Source: Micromonospora halophytica
Lineage (GTDB): Bacteria > Actinomycetota > Actinomycetes > Mycobacteriales > Micromonosporaceae
Assembly: GCF_900090245.1 (NCBI RefSeq)
Contig: NZ_FMDN01000023.1
Location: 1 to 64,000, forward strand
Reading direction: 5' to 3'
Length of the DNA stretch: 64,000 nucleotides
Numbering within the stretch: position 1 is the first letter of the stretch; every line of letters starts with the position of its first letter. The notes beneath the pieces are model-generated. The model worked only from the letters and a program-made list of their open reading frames with translations, was not told the origin of the DNA and searched no databases. A program made the position numbers and the translations under genes. Shown here one piece after another: positions 6,894 through 16,467 of this stretch.

Positions 6894-7823
6894 TCATACC
6901 GGCTCGTAGTGGGTTCGCCAGGAGGCGCCCGCGTCGTCGCTGACCAGGATCCGGTCGTCCGCGGTCGCGAGGTACAGCGACATAGCGTGCCAGGTCATCG
7001 CGTGTGCGGGTGCGCCGGCGTGGCCGCGTCGTTGCCAGGTCGTCCCGGCGTCGCCCGAGCGCCAGACGACGCCCTCGGCGTCGGCGCCGAACAGCTCCTG
7101 TCCGGCCTGCCAGGTGAGCACGACCAGCGGCGGTGTCTGCGCCAGCGGGTGCCAGCTGCGGCCACCGTCGGGGGAGCGTTGCAGCCCACCGCGCCCCACG
7201 GCGAGCACCTCGTCAGGGTTGGCGGGGTTGACGTCGAACGCCCCGATCGCGGTCAACGAGCGGTGTTCCCAGCTTCGGCGGTCGGCGCTGACCATGAACG
7301 CGCCGTCGGTGGAGTTGTACCCGTACAGCGCCCCGTGCGCGGCGCGCAGGCCGTGGAAGTCCGCCCTGCCGGACAGCGAGGTGGCCGTCCAGGTGGCGCC
7401 GGCGTCGGTGGACTCGACCAGGCCGAGGTTGCCGGGTCCGTCGTCGTTCCCGCCCGGGTGGCCGGAGGCGACGAAGTGCCCCGGGCCGGCCACGGCGAAG
7501 CCCATCAGGTCCGACGTGTGCGCCGACACCCGCACCGCCGAGGCGGCGCCGTCGACGCGGTACAGGCCGTGGTGGGTCGCGAGGTGCACGCGGCCGGTGC
7601 CCGGGTCGACGGCGAGGGCGTGGACGTGGCCGAAGTCCCCGGCGCGGGCCTGCCGGTCGTCGTCCGCGTCGGCGTCGGAGAGCAGGACCGTCGCGGCGAC
7701 GACGGCGGCGATCACCGCGACCGCGGCCACCGCACCGACCGTCGCCCGCCGGCCGCGCGGGCGGGCCTGACCAGCGGTCGTCCGGGCCGACGGGGTGGTT
7801 CTGTTGCGTGTCCTGGCGGTCAT
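6894..7823 (-). CDS. Membrane-anchored BNR/sialidase-like repeat protein (F510_1955-type)
   Basis: 309 residues from ATG 7823, with AGGAG nine bases upstream. It has a basic N-terminus and one hydrophobic anchor (about 27-48, VGAVAAVAVIAAVVAATVLL). Then comes a beta-propeller domain with HVHALAVDPGTGRVHLATHHGLYR and repeated Asp-box-like motifs (STDAGATWTA, SPDGGRSWHP, SGDAGTTWQ, SDDAGASWR). Proteins of this type are called F510_1955-family glycosyl hydrolases or exo-alpha-sialidases, but no sialidase catalytic set is evident. It lies directly downstream of nirK (34 bp) and is probably co-transcribed with it, so an accessory extracytoplasmic role is plausible. Confidence 0.7.
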   Translation of the reverse strand: MTARTRNRTTPSARTTAGQARPRGRRATVGAVAAVAVIAAVVAATVLLSDADADDDRQARAGDFGHVHALAVDPGTGRVHLATHHGLYRVDGAASAVRVSAHTSDLMGFAVAGPGHFVASGHPGGNDDGPGNLGLVESTDAGATWTATSLSGRADFHGLRAAHGALYGYNSTDGAFMVSADRRSWEHRSLTAIGAFDVNPANPDEVLAVGRGGLQRSPDGGRSWHPLAQTPPLVVLTWQAGQELFGADAEGVVWRSGDAGTTWQRRGHAGAPAHAMTWHAMSLYLATADDRILVSDDAGASWRTHYEPV

Positions 7824-7857
7824 CGGAGGGCTCCTGGGCGCTCGGGTGGTGGGGACG

Positions 7858-8970
7858 TCATCGGGGTGCCACCTGGAACAGGCCGCTGGCGCCGCGGGTG
7901 GCGTCGGCGAACCGGTGGGTGAGCATCGGGTACTCCCCGGGTGCGGGGAAGGCGAACTCGACGAAACCGCCCTGGGCGGGGGCCAGGTCCAGCGACTGCG
8001 CGCCGCCGCTGGTGTCGTCCGGGCGCAGGACGTAGGCGCCTTCCTTGTACACGGTGTCGAAGACGGTGCCGACCACATGGAACGAGGTCGGGGCCGACGG
8101 TCCGGCGTCGACGACCCAGATCCGGGTGCGGGAACCGGTGGTGGCGGTCAGCGGCGCGAAGCGGTACTGCCCGGCGTAGCCGTTGAAGGTCACCGCGTCG
8201 TATTCGGCCCGGTACAGCTTGCCCAGCCGGGCCAGCCCGTCCTGCGGGCCGAGCGCCAGCTCCGACTGCACCAGGACGAACTCCTGGTCCACGGGCGCGA
8301 GGCGGGGCGGGTCGATGATGATCGCACCGAACATGCCGTTGCCGATGTGGTGCACCGCCGGGGCGCTGCCGCAGTGGTACATGAACGCGCCGGCCCGCTG
8401 CGCGGTGAAGGTGTAGGTGAGCTGCTCACCCGGCTTGATGCTGCGCATCTGCGCGTTCGGGGCCACCTGGGAGGCGTGGAAGTCGACCGAGTGTCCGGTC
8501 GAGCCCTCGTTGACCAGCGTCACGACGAACCGGTCGCCGACCCGGCCGCGCAGCGTGGGACCCGGCAGCATGTCGTTGTACGTCCAGGTCCGCTGCCGTA
8601 CGCCGGGGGCGACCTCGCGTACCGACTCCCGCACGGTCAGGGTGATCCGGTGCTCCCGCCCGGGCGGGGTGGGCGTCAGCGTCGCATCGCGGGCGCGGAA
8701 CTGCGGGCCGGGTGCCGCGCCCGGGTCGTACACCGCCGGCTCGCCCTCGGTGCCCTCGTGGGCGCCGTGATCGTGCCCGTCCTCGGTGTCCAGGTGCGGA
8801 TCTCCGGATGCTGTGGGTCCCGGGGCGTGTGCCGTCGCGGGTTCGCCTGCGAACCGGTCACCGGCGGCGTAGGCCGCCCCGAGCAGCAGGACGAGGGCCA
8901 GGCCGCCGGCGACCATGCGCCCGGGGCGGCGGGCACGGGGCGGTGGGTCCTGGGTCTGCTCATCTGTCAT
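7858..8970 (-). CDS. nirK: Copper-containing nitrite reductase (NirK-like), extracytoplasmic
   Basis: 370 residues from ATG 8970. An N-terminal hydrophobic segment (20-37) is followed by a His/Asp-rich linker (about 56-78). The first cupredoxin domain shows H160 and H165 with the catalytic-type Asp163 between them (GHSVDFH), Y-H199-C200, H207/H208 and M213 (VHHIGNGM). The spacing resembles type-1 (H160, C200, H208, M213) and type-2 (H165, H199) copper sites. A second domain has TSFHVVGTVFD and MLTHRFAD, matching the remaining type-2 His positions. It would reduce nitrite to NO outside the membrane, taking the product of the divergent narGHJI. Multicopper oxidase is the alternative name in automated annotation. 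Confidence 0.8.
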   Translation of the reverse strand: MTDEQTQDPPPRARRPGRMVAGGLALVLLLGAAYAAGDRFAGEPATAHAPGPTASGDPHLDTEDGHDHGAHEGTEGEPAVYDPGAAPGPQFRARDATLTPTPPGREHRITLTVRESVREVAPGVRQRTWTYNDMLPGPTLRGRVGDRFVVTLVNEGSTGHSVDFHASQVAPNAQMRSIKPGEQLTYTFTAQRAGAFMYHCGSAPAVHHIGNGMFGAIIIDPPRLAPVDQEFVLVQSELALGPQDGLARLGKLYRAEYDAVTFNGYAGQYRFAPLTATTGSRTRIWVVDAGPSAPTSFHVVGTVFDTVYKEGAYVLRPDDTSGGAQSLDLAPAQGGFVEFAFPAPGEYPMLTHRFADATRGASGLFQVAPR

Positions 8971-9113
8971 TCGTTCAGCGTTCGTGCGGAAAATGCGGTT
9001 TTGCAGGGACCGGGGACCTGCGTGGCGGCCCGATGGTCCTGTGCGGCGCGCGGTCGCCGGGGCAGCGATCTCCGCCGGCTCGGGCCGGCGTACCACACAA
9101 CCCCGTTTCAGTA

Positions 9114-9127
9114 CGGACTTTGGTCCC
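9114..9127. promoter_or_regulatory. DevR/NarL-type palindromic box between nirK and narG
   Basis: CGGACTTTGGTCCC (reverse GGGACCAAAGTCCG) is near-palindromic and close to the DevR/DosR consensus. It lies 142-129 bp upstream of narG and about 145 bp upstream of nirK in their shared 285-bp divergent promoter region (8971-9255). No other feature is clear in that region. Confidence 0.5.
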
Positions 9128-9255
9128 CCCAGCTCGGGACCGCCGCCTCCCGACCTGGGGACTTCGAGGGCGGAGGCTGAATGGGCCTGACGTGCCCCTG
9201 CGCGTCACCGACGGGGTGACCCGTCGACCCGCTCGACTTCGAAGGAGTGACCGCC

Positions 9256-12200
9256 GTGTCGCCACAGCGTTCGCCGGACGCCGCCAGGACTCCCGCGACG
9301 GACCAGGTGCCCGGGGCGGCGCCGCTGCTGGCCGCTCGCCGGTTCCTCACCAAGGAGACCGTGGGCGACCACGGCCGGACCCTGCACGAGGTCGACAGCA
9401 ACGGGTGGGAGTCGTTCTACCGGGACCGGTGGCGCTACGACCGGGTCGTCCGGTCCACCCACGGGGTGAACTGCACCGGCTCGTGCTCGTGGAACGTGTT
9501 CGTCAAGGACGGGTTGATCACCTGGGAGCACCAGGCCACCGACTACCCGACCACCGGCCCCGACGCGCCCGACTACGAGCCACGCGGCTGCCCGCGAGGC
9601 GCGTCGTTCTCCTGGTACGAGTACTCGCCGTCGCGGGTGCGCCACCCCTACCTGCGGGGCGTGTTGGCGGAGATGTTCCGCGACGGGCTGCAGCGACTCG
9701 GCGACCCGGTGCTGGCCTGGGCCGAGATCGTGGAGAACCCGCTGAAGGCGCGCGCGTACAAGAGCCAGCGCGGCCGCGGCGGCTTCGTCCGGGCCAGCTG
9801 GGAGGAGGCGATCACGATCATGGCGGCGGCGCACGTCTACACCACCAAGACGTACGGGCCGGACCGGGTGGTCGGGTTCTCGCCGATCCCGGCGATGTCG
9901 ATGGCGTCGTTCGCCGCCGGCACCCGCTACCACGCGCTGCTCGGCGGCACCCTGCTCAGCTTCTACGACTGGTACGCCGACCTGCCGATCGCCTCGCCGC
10001 AGATCTGGGGGGACCAGACCGACGTGCCGGAGGCCGGCGACTGGTGGAACGCCACCTACCTGATGATGTGGGGCTCCAACATCCCGGTGACCCGTACGCC
10101 GGACGCGCACTTCCTGGCCGAGGCCCGCTACAAGGGCACCAAGGTCGTCGCGGTCAGCCCGGACTACGCCGACAACGTCAAGTTCGCCGACGACTGGTTG
10201 GCCCCGCACCCCGGCACCGACGGCGCCCTGGCCATGGCCATGGGACACGTCGTGCTCACCGAGTTCTTCCGGGACCGGCAGGTGCCGTACTTCACCGACT
10301 ATGTGCGCCGCTACACCGACCTGCCGTTCCTGGTCACGCTGCGCCGCGGCGCGGGCGGCGCCTGGGCGGCGGACCGTTTCCTCACCGCGGCCGACCTGGG
10401 CGAGGCCGACGGCGCGCACAAGACCGTCCTGCTCGACGAGCGCACCGGTGAGCCGGTCGTGCCGAACGGCTCACTGGGGTTCCGGTACGGCGACGCCGGT
10501 GAGGGCCGCTGGAACCTGGACCTCGGTGACGTGGTCCCGGCGCTGGGCCTGCTCGGTCACAGCGACGAGACGGTGGAGGTCGATCTGGCCCGGTTCGACG
10601 TGGGTGACACCGAGGGCGGGGCCACCATGCGCCGCGGCGTGCCGGTGCGGCGCGTCGGCGAGCACCTGGTCACCTCCGTGTTCGACCTGCTGATGGCGCA
10701 GTACGGGGTGCGCCGCGGTGACCTGCCGGGCGACTGGCCCACCGGCTACGACGACGCGGACGCGCCGAACACCCCCGCCTGGCAGGAGCGCATCACCGGG
10801 GTGCCGGCCGCGCTCGCCGCCCGGATCGGCCGTGAGTTCGCCCGCAACGCCGAGCGCAGCCGGGGCCGCTCGATGATCGTCCTGGGCGCCGGCGCCAACC
10901 AGTGGTTCCACTCGGACATGACGTACCGGGCGTTCATCGCGCTGGTCACCCTGACCGGCTGCCAGGGCGTCAACGGCGGCGGCTGGGCGCACTACGTCGG
11001 CCAGGAGAAGGCGCGGCCGATCACCGGGCAGCAGCACATGTCGTTCGCCTTCGACTGGCAGCGTCCGATGCGTCACCAGGCCAGCACCCCGTTCTGGTAC
11101 CTGCACACCGACCAGTGGCGCTACGAGCGGGTGCCGGCCGACGAACTGTCCTCACCCCTGGGCACGGGCCGGTTCGCCGGCATGGCGTTCGCCGACACGG
11201 TCGCCGCCGCGCAGCGGATGGGTTGGAGCCCGGGCCATCCGGCGTTCAACCGCAACCCGCTGGACCTGACCGACGAGGCGGCCGCGGCCGGGATCACCGT
11301 GCAGGAGCACATCGTCGCCGAGTTGACGGCCGGCCGGTTGCGGGCGACGGCGGAGGACCCGGACGACCCGGCGAACTTCCCCCGCTGCCTGACCCTGTGG
11401 CGGGCCAATCTGCTCGGCTCGTCGGGCAAGGGCAACGAGTACTTCCTGCGCCACCTGCTCGGGGTGGACTCGTCGGCGACCGCGAGCGAGTGCGACCCGG
11501 AGCACCGGCCGCGGGACGTGGTGTGGCGCGACGAGGCGCCCACCGGCAAGCTCGACCTGCTCACCGCGATCGACTTCCGGATGACCAACACCGGCCTGCA
11601 CGCCGACCTGGTCCTGCCCGCCGCCACCTGGTACGAGAAGCACGACATCTCCACCACCGACATGCATCCCTTCGTGCACGCGTTCAGCCCGGCCGTCGAG
11701 CCGCCCGGCGACGCGCACACCGACTACGACACGTTCCTGGCCCTGGCCGACCGGGTCAGCGAGCTGGCGGTGGAGCACCTGGGCGTGCGCCGCGACGTGC
11801 TCGCCGCGCCGTTGCAGCACGACACCCCGGACGAGCTGGCGATGCCGAGCGGCCGGGTGCGCGACTGGAAGGCCGGCGAGTGCGAGCCGGTGCCGGGACG
11901 GACCATGCCGAAGCTGGTCGAGATCGAGCGGGACTACACGTTGATCGGCGCGAAGATGCGCGCCGTCGGCCCGCTGCTGGACACGCTGGGCACCACCACC
12001 AAGGCGCTCACGGTCGACGTCACCGACGAGGTGGCGTACCTGCGGCACGAGAACGGGGTCATCACCGAGGGTCCGTTCGCGGGTCGGCCGTCGCTGGCCA
12101 CGGCCGACCGGATGTGCGAGGCGATCCTGGCGCTGTCCGGCACGACCAACGGCCGGGTGGCCGCGGCCGGCTTCGCGGCCCTGGAGAGGCGCACCGGGCA

Positions 12201-12957
12201 GCGGTTCGCCGACCTGATCGAGGGACACGAGAGCGACCGGATCACCTACCCGGAGACGCAGGCCGCGCCGCAACCGGTCTTCACGAGCCCGGAGTGGTCG
12301 GGGTCGGAGAAGGGCGGGCGCCGCTACTCACCGTTCACGCTGAACGTGGAGCGGCTCAAGCCGTGGCACACGATCACCGGCCGCCAGCACTTCTTCGTCG
12401 AGCACGACTGGGTGGCCGAACTGGGTGAGCAGCTGCCGGCCTTCCGCCCGCCGCTGAACATGGCCCGGCACTTCGGCCGGCCGGGTGAGCTGGTCGACGG
12501 TGGGGTGACGGTGCGCTTCCTCACCCCGCACGCGAAGTGGTCGGTGCACTCGATGTACCACGACAACGAGCTGATGCTGGCGCTGTCGCGTGGTGGCCCG
12601 GTGATCTGGATGAGCGTCGAGGACGCGGCGAAGATCGGCGTCCGGGACAACGAGTGGATCGAGGCGCACAACCGCAACGGCGTCGTCGTGGCCCGCGCGG
12701 TGGTCAGCCACCGGATGCCCGAGGGCACGGTGTTCCAGTACCACTCGCCGGAACGCACGGTGAACGTGCCGAAGGCGGAGAAGAGCAACCGCCGCGGCGG
12801 CTACCACAACTCGATGACGCGGCTGCTGGTCAAGCCGACCCACCTGGCCGGTGGGCACGCCCAGTTCACGTACGCGTTCAACTACTACGGCCCGATCGGC
12901 AGCCAGCGCGACGAGATCACGGTGATCCGCCGCCGCACGCAGGAGGTGGAGTACTGA
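9256..12957 (+). CDS. narG: Respiratory nitrate reductase alpha subunit
   Basis: 1233 residues, normal for NarG. The GTG at 9256 was chosen because AGGAG (9243-9247) is correctly spaced for it; the in-frame GTG at 9247 overlaps that site. The N-terminus carries the FS0 iron-sulfur ligands (H69, C73, C77 in HGVNCTGSCSW, with a later Cys in RGCPRGAS). The molybdenum Asp region is present as LLSFYDWYADLP. The enzyme binds Mo-bis-MGD and reduces nitrate to nitrite at the membrane with NarH and NarI. It is the first gene of narGHJI and its stop overlaps the narH start by one base. Divergent nirK and the shared box suggest low-oxygen or nitrate control. Confidence 0.97.
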   Translation: MSPQRSPDAARTPATDQVPGAAPLLAARRFLTKETVGDHGRTLHEVDSNGWESFYRDRWRYDRVVRSTHGVNCTGSCSWNVFVKDGLITWEHQATDYPTTGPDAPDYEPRGCPRGASFSWYEYSPSRVRHPYLRGVLAEMFRDGLQRLGDPVLAWAEIVENPLKARAYKSQRGRGGFVRASWEEAITIMAAAHVYTTKTYGPDRVVGFSPIPAMSMASFAAGTRYHALLGGTLLSFYDWYADLPIASPQIWGDQTDVPEAGDWWNATYLMMWGSNIPVTRTPDAHFLAEARYKGTKVVAVSPDYADNVKFADDWLAPHPGTDGALAMAMGHVVLTEFFRDRQVPYFTDYVRRYTDLPFLVTLRRGAGGAWAADRFLTAADLGEADGAHKTVLLDERTGEPVVPNGSLGFRYGDAGEGRWNLDLGDVVPALGLLGHSDETVEVDLARFDVGDTEGGATMRRGVPVRRVGEHLVTSVFDLLMAQYGVRRGDLPGDWPTGYDDADAPNTPAWQERITGVPAALAARIGREFARNAERSRGRSMIVLGAGANQWFHSDMTYRAFIALVTLTGCQGVNGGGWAHYVGQEKARPITGQQHMSFAFDWQRPMRHQASTPFWYLHTDQWRYERVPADELSSPLGTGRFAGMAFADTVAAAQRMGWSPGHPAFNRNPLDLTDEAAAAGITVQEHIVAELTAGRLRATAEDPDDPANFPRCLTLWRANLLGSSGKGNEYFLRHLLGVDSSATASECDPEHRPRDVVWRDEAPTGKLDLLTAIDFRMTNTGLHADLVLPAATWYEKHDISTTDMHPFVHAFSPAVEPPGDAHTDYDTFLALADRVSELAVEHLGVRRDVLAAPLQHDTPDELAMPSGRVRDWKAGECEPVPGRTMPKLVEIERDYTLIGAKMRAVGPLLDTLGTTTKALTVDVTDEVAYLRHENGVITEGPFAGRPSLATADRMCEAILALSGTTNGRVAAAGFAALERRTGQRFADLIEGHESDRITYPETQAAPQPVFTSPEWSGSEKGGRRYSPFTLNVERLKPWHTITGRQHFFVEHDWVAELGEQLPAFRPPLNMARHFGRPGELVDGGVTVRFLTPHAKWSVHSMYHDNELMLALSRGGPVIWMSVEDAAKIGVRDNEWIEAHNRNGVVVARAVVSHRMPEGTVFQYHSPERTVNVPKAEKSNRRGGYHNSMTRLLVKPTHLAGGHAQFTYAFNYYGPIGSQRDEITVIRRRTQEVEY

Positions 12958-14576
12958 TGCGAATCCGTGCGCAGGTCGCCATGGTGATGAACCTGGACAA
13001 GTGCATCGGCTGCCACACCTGCTCGGTCACCTGCAAGCAGACCTGGACCAACCGGGAGGGCACCGAGTACGTCTGGTTCAACAACGTCGAGACCAAGCCG
13101 GGTATCGGCTACCCGAAGCACTACGAGGACCAGGACCGCTGGCACGGTGGCTGGAAGCTGGACGGCAAGGGCCGGCTGGTCCTGCGCTCCGGTGGCCGGG
13201 TCAAGCGGCTCACCCGGCTGTTCGCCAACCCGGACCTGCCCTCGCTCGACGACTACTACGAGCCGGCCACTTTCGACAAGGACATCCTGGTCAACGCGCC
13301 CGCCGGTCTCAAGGACACCCCGGTCAAGCGGCCGCACTCGGCGCTGACCGGCGAGCCGATGGCCGTCACCTGGGGCGCCAACTGGGAGGACAGCCTGGGC
13401 GGGGCGCACGAGCACGCCGGCGCCGACCCCAACATCGCCCGGATGCCCGCCGAGGCCGCGGCGAAGGTGAAGTTCGAGTTCGAGAAGACCTTCATGTTCC
13501 ACCTGCCGCGCATCTGCGAGCACTGCCTCAATCCGGCGTGCGTGTCGGCGTGCCCGTCCGGGGCGATGTACAAGCGGGCCGAGGACGGCATCGTGCTGGT
13601 CGATCAGGACAAGTGCCGGGGCTGGCGGATGTGCGTGTCGGCGTGCCCGTACAAGAAGGTCTACGTCAACCACGCCACCGGCAAGGCCGAGAAGTGCACC
13701 CTGTGCTTCCCGCGCATCGAGGCCGGGCAGCCCACCATCTGTTCGGAGACCTGCGTCGGGCGTCTGCGCTACCTGGGCATCGTCTTCTACGACGAGGACG
13801 CGGTGCTCGCCGCCGCGTCGGTGCCCGACGAGCGCGACCTGCTCGACGCGCAGCGCGCCGTGTTCCTCGACCCGAACGACCCGGCGGTGCAGCAGGCCGC
13901 CCGCGACGCCGGCATGCCGCAGGAGTGGCTGGACGCGGCCCGGCGCTCGCCGGTGTGGCGGCTGATCAGCGAGTACCGGATCGCGCTGCCGCTGCACCCG
14001 GAGTACCGCACGCTGCCGATGGTGTGGTACGTGCCGCCACTGTCGCCGGTGCTGGACGCGGTCGGTGCCGCCGGCCGCGACGACACCGACGCCGACGACG
14101 TCTTCCACACCATCCGCGACCTGCGCATCCCGGTGGAGTACCTCGCCGAGCTGTTCACCGCGGGCGACGCCGACGCCGCCGCCGGGGTGCTGATGAAGCT
14201 GGCCGTCATGCGCTCCTACATGCGGATGCGGACCCTGGACGGCACTGTCGCCCAGGAACTGCTGGACAGCATCGGCATGACCGCCGAGCAGGTCGAGGCG
14301 ATGTACCGGCTGCTGGCCATCGCCAAGTACGACGAGCGGTACGTCATCCCGAAGGCCTACAGCAAGGACGCCGCGGCTCTCGAGGCGCAGGCCGCCACCC
14401 AGGAAGGCTGCTCGCTCGACTGCGAAGGGGGTCCGGGCATGAGCGCGGAGGCCACCGTGCAGAGTTTCCACCTCGTCGCCGGTGACGAGGTACGCCCCGG
14501 CCGGCCGGGGCTGTTGTCCCGACGGTCGGACGGTCGGCGAGGGCTGACCATCAACCCGCTGCGGAGCCGGTCGTGA
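12957..14576 (+). CDS. narH: Respiratory nitrate reductase beta subunit
   Basis: 539 residues. It carries four Cys clusters: CIGCHTCSVTC (16-26), CEHCLNPACVSACPSG (about 186-200), CRGWRMCVSACPYKK (about 221-235) and CTLCF...ICSETC (about 247-266). Trp in place of one Cys in the third motif is the normal NarH feature that yields a [3Fe-4S] cluster. NarH passes electrons from the NarI hemes to NarG. Its start ATG shares one base with the narG stop, and it overlaps narJ by 4 bp. The C-terminal 60 residues are poorly conserved in type. Confidence 0.97.
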   Translation: MRIRAQVAMVMNLDKCIGCHTCSVTCKQTWTNREGTEYVWFNNVETKPGIGYPKHYEDQDRWHGGWKLDGKGRLVLRSGGRVKRLTRLFANPDLPSLDDYYEPATFDKDILVNAPAGLKDTPVKRPHSALTGEPMAVTWGANWEDSLGGAHEHAGADPNIARMPAEAAAKVKFEFEKTFMFHLPRICEHCLNPACVSACPSGAMYKRAEDGIVLVDQDKCRGWRMCVSACPYKKVYVNHATGKAEKCTLCFPRIEAGQPTICSETCVGRLRYLGIVFYDEDAVLAAASVPDERDLLDAQRAVFLDPNDPAVQQAARDAGMPQEWLDAARRSPVWRLISEYRIALPLHPEYRTLPMVWYVPPLSPVLDAVGAAGRDDTDADDVFHTIRDLRIPVEYLAELFTAGDADAAAGVLMKLAVMRSYMRMRTLDGTVAQELLDSIGMTAEQVEAMYRLLAIAKYDERYVIPKAYSKDAAALEAQAATQEGCSLDCEGGPGMSAEATVQSFHLVAGDEVRPGRPGLLSRRSDGRRGLTINPLRSRS

Positions 14577-15247
14577 GCGCCCCGCCGGTCGACCGGGCCC
14601 GCATCTTCGAGCTGGTCTCGGTGCTGCTGACCTACCCCGACGACGAACTGCTCGGCGCGGGCGCGGAACTGCGCGCGGCCGCCGACCGGATCGAGTACGA
14701 GCCGGCGCGGCAGCAGGTCGGGCAGTTCCTGGACTGGCTGTCGGGCACCGCGCCGGTCGACGTGCAGCGGCACTACGTGCAGACCTTCGACCTGCGCCGC
14801 CGCAGCGGGCTCTACCTGACGTACCACCTGCACGGCGACACGCGTAAGCGCGGCATGGCGCTGCTCGTGCTCAAGCAGCGCTACCGCGCGCACGGTCTGC
14901 GGCTGGCCGACGGTGAGCTGCCGGACCTGCTGCCGGTGGTGCTGGAGTTCGCCGCCACCGTCGGGGCCGGCGACGGCGAGGCGCCGCTGCGCCAGCACCG
15001 CAACGGCATCGAGCTGCTGCGCAGCGCGCTGGCGGAGTCGGGCACGCCGTACCGGCTGCTGCTCGACGCCGTCTGCGCCGTGCTGCCCGAACTCACCGAT
15101 GCCGACCGGGCCGCCGTCGCCGCGCTCGCCATCGACGGACCGCCGGTGGAAACCGTCGGCCTGGAGTCGCTCGGGCACGGTCCCGATCTGCACGGTGCGA
15201 CCCTCGCCCCGTACCCCGTCTGCTCCTCGTCGGAGGCTGTGCGATGA
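14573..15247 (+). CDS. narJ: Nitrate reductase molybdenum cofactor assembly chaperone
   Basis: 224 residues from GTG 14573, overlapping narH by 4 bp (GTGA). It is all-helical, with the NarJ-type motifs LTYPDDEL near the start and RHYVQTFDLRRRSGLYLTYH in the middle, then GDTRKRGMALL. NarJ is not part of the final enzyme; it holds apo-NarGH until the cofactor and Fe-S clusters are inserted and before docking to NarI. Confidence 0.95.
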   Translation: MSAPPVDRARIFELVSVLLTYPDDELLGAGAELRAAADRIEYEPARQQVGQFLDWLSGTAPVDVQRHYVQTFDLRRRSGLYLTYHLHGDTRKRGMALLVLKQRYRAHGLRLADGELPDLLPVVLEFAATVGAGDGEAPLRQHRNGIELLRSALAESGTPYRLLLDAVCAVLPELTDADRAAVAALAIDGPPVETVGLESLGHGPDLHGATLAPYPVCSSSEAVR

Positions 15248-15990
15248 ACACCCTCGTCTGGATCGTCCTGCCGTACCTGTGCCTGGCGGTGTTCGTCGCC
15301 GGCCACGTCTGGCGGTGGCGTCACGACCAGTTCGGCTGGACCACGCACACCAGTCAGCTCCTGGAGAGCCGGCTGCTGCGTCTCGGTTCGCCCCTGTTCC
15401 ACCTCGGCGCGTTCGGGGTCATCGGCGGACACGCCATGGGTCTGCTCGTGCCGGCGTCGGTCACCGAGCGGATCGGGATCAGCGAACACGTCTACCACCT
15501 GACCGCGGTGTGGGGCGGCACGGTGACCGGTCTGATGCTGGTGGTCGGCCTGGTGCTGCTGATCGCGCGTCGGCTCGTCAGCGGCCGGGTCCGGCGGGTC
15601 ACCACGACGATGGACAAGGTCCTGTACGTTGCGCTGGCCGCCATGGTGGCGCTGGGCATGACCGCCACGGTCGGCACCAACCTGCTCGGCGACGGGTACG
15701 ACTACCGGGAGTCCGTCGCGGTCTGGTTTCGGGGGATCTTCTGGTTCCAGCCGCACACCGAGCTGATGACGGGTGCGCCGCTGGTCTACCAGCTGCACGC
15801 CATCGGCGGGTTCCTCTTCCTGGCGCTCTGGCCGTTCACCCGGCTGGTGCACGTCTGGTCGGCGCCGCTGGCGTACCTGTGGCGGCCGTACGTCGTCTAC
15901 CGCAGCCGGCGGGGAGCGCCGCCGGCTGCGCAGCCCACCCCGGCGGCGGTCCGCGACGACGCCCGCCACCCGGTGTCGTCGGGGCGCTGA
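15244..15990 (+). CDS. narI: Respiratory nitrate reductase gamma subunit (cytochrome b)
   Basis: 248 residues from ATG 15244 (ATGA overlap with narJ). Five hydrophobic helices are predicted. Paired heme-ligand His residues are visible at H53/H63 (FHLGAFGVIGGHAMG) and again in YQLHAIGGFLFLAL with a later His in TRLVHVWSAP, matching the two b hemes of NarI. It oxidises menaquinol and anchors NarGH to the membrane. It is followed by a CMD-family gene; no narK transporter is next to the operon. Confidence 0.95.
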   Translation: MNTLVWIVLPYLCLAVFVAGHVWRWRHDQFGWTTHTSQLLESRLLRLGSPLFHLGAFGVIGGHAMGLLVPASVTERIGISEHVYHLTAVWGGTVTGLMLVVGLVLLIARRLVSGRVRRVTTTMDKVLYVALAAMVALGMTATVGTNLLGDGYDYRESVAVWFRGIFWFQPHTELMTGAPLVYQLHAIGGFLFLALWPFTRLVHVWSAPLAYLWRPYVVYRSRRGAPPAAQPTPAAVRDDARHPVSSGR

Positions 15991-16072
15991 CCGCGACGCC
16001 CGTACCGTGGTCAGGGCGCGACGGTCCCGACGCCCTGACTACGGTATGGGCATGACCGGTACTGGAGGGAAG

Positions 16073-16402
16073 ATGGGCGAGGACTACCTGCCCGGCATCT
16101 ATGTGCAGTTCCTGGAGCGTTTCCCGGACGTCGCGCAGGCCCAGGGCGCGCTGGCGCGCACGGTGCGCGAGTGCAACCCGTTCGACGACCGGACCGACCG
16201 GCTGATCAAGTTGGCGATGGCGATCGGCGCCGAGGCCGAGGGGGCGGTGCGCTCCAACGTACGCAAGGCGCTGCAGCACGGGGCGACCCTCGACGAGGTG
16301 CGCGCGGTCGCACTCGCTGCCATCACCACCTGCGGCTTCCCCACCGCGATCGCGGCGCTGGGCTGGATCGAGGAGGTCGCCGCGGCGTCACCGACCTCCT
16401 AG
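16073..16402 (+). CDS. Carboxymuconolactone decarboxylase-family (AhpD-like) protein
   Basis: 109 residues from ATG 16073; two in-frame ATGs upstream (16046, 16052) lack a better site, and homologues begin near EDYLPGIY. It is helical, with the CMD-family core DDRTDRLIKLAMAIG, EGAVRSNVRKAL and LAAITTCGFPTAIAAL. Only one Cys sits in the motif, so a CxxC peroxidase is unlikely. Its position 83 bp after narI, on the same strand and before the terminator, suggests co-expression with nitrate respiration. The role is unknown. Confidence 0.8.
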   Translation: MGEDYLPGIYVQFLERFPDVAQAQGALARTVRECNPFDDRTDRLIKLAMAIGAEAEGAVRSNVRKALQHGATLDEVRAVALAAITTCGFPTAIAALGWIEEVAAASPTS

Positions 16403-16426
16403 GTGGCAGGCGGGTGCCACGGCAGG

Positions 16427-16463
16427 ACGGTGGCGGGCGGCGCGACGCGTCGCCCGCCACCGT
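16427..16463. terminator. Bidirectional hairpin terminator
   Basis: Perfect 13-bp arms (16427-16439, ACGGTGGCGGGCG, and 16451-16463) flank an 11-nt loop between converging gene ends at 16402 (+) and 16468 (-). Confidence 0.8.
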
Positions 16464-16467
16464 GGCG

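Noticed and set aside
8712..10451. 579-codon plus-strand open frame across nirK and narG
   Set aside because: Antisense to nirK and out of frame with narG; Arg/Pro/Gly-rich composition typical of shadow frames in high-GC DNA.
13001..14485. 494-codon frame within narH, and long minus-strand frames opposite narG/narH
   Set aside because: They are other-frame shadows of clearly recognisable narGH; no family motifs.
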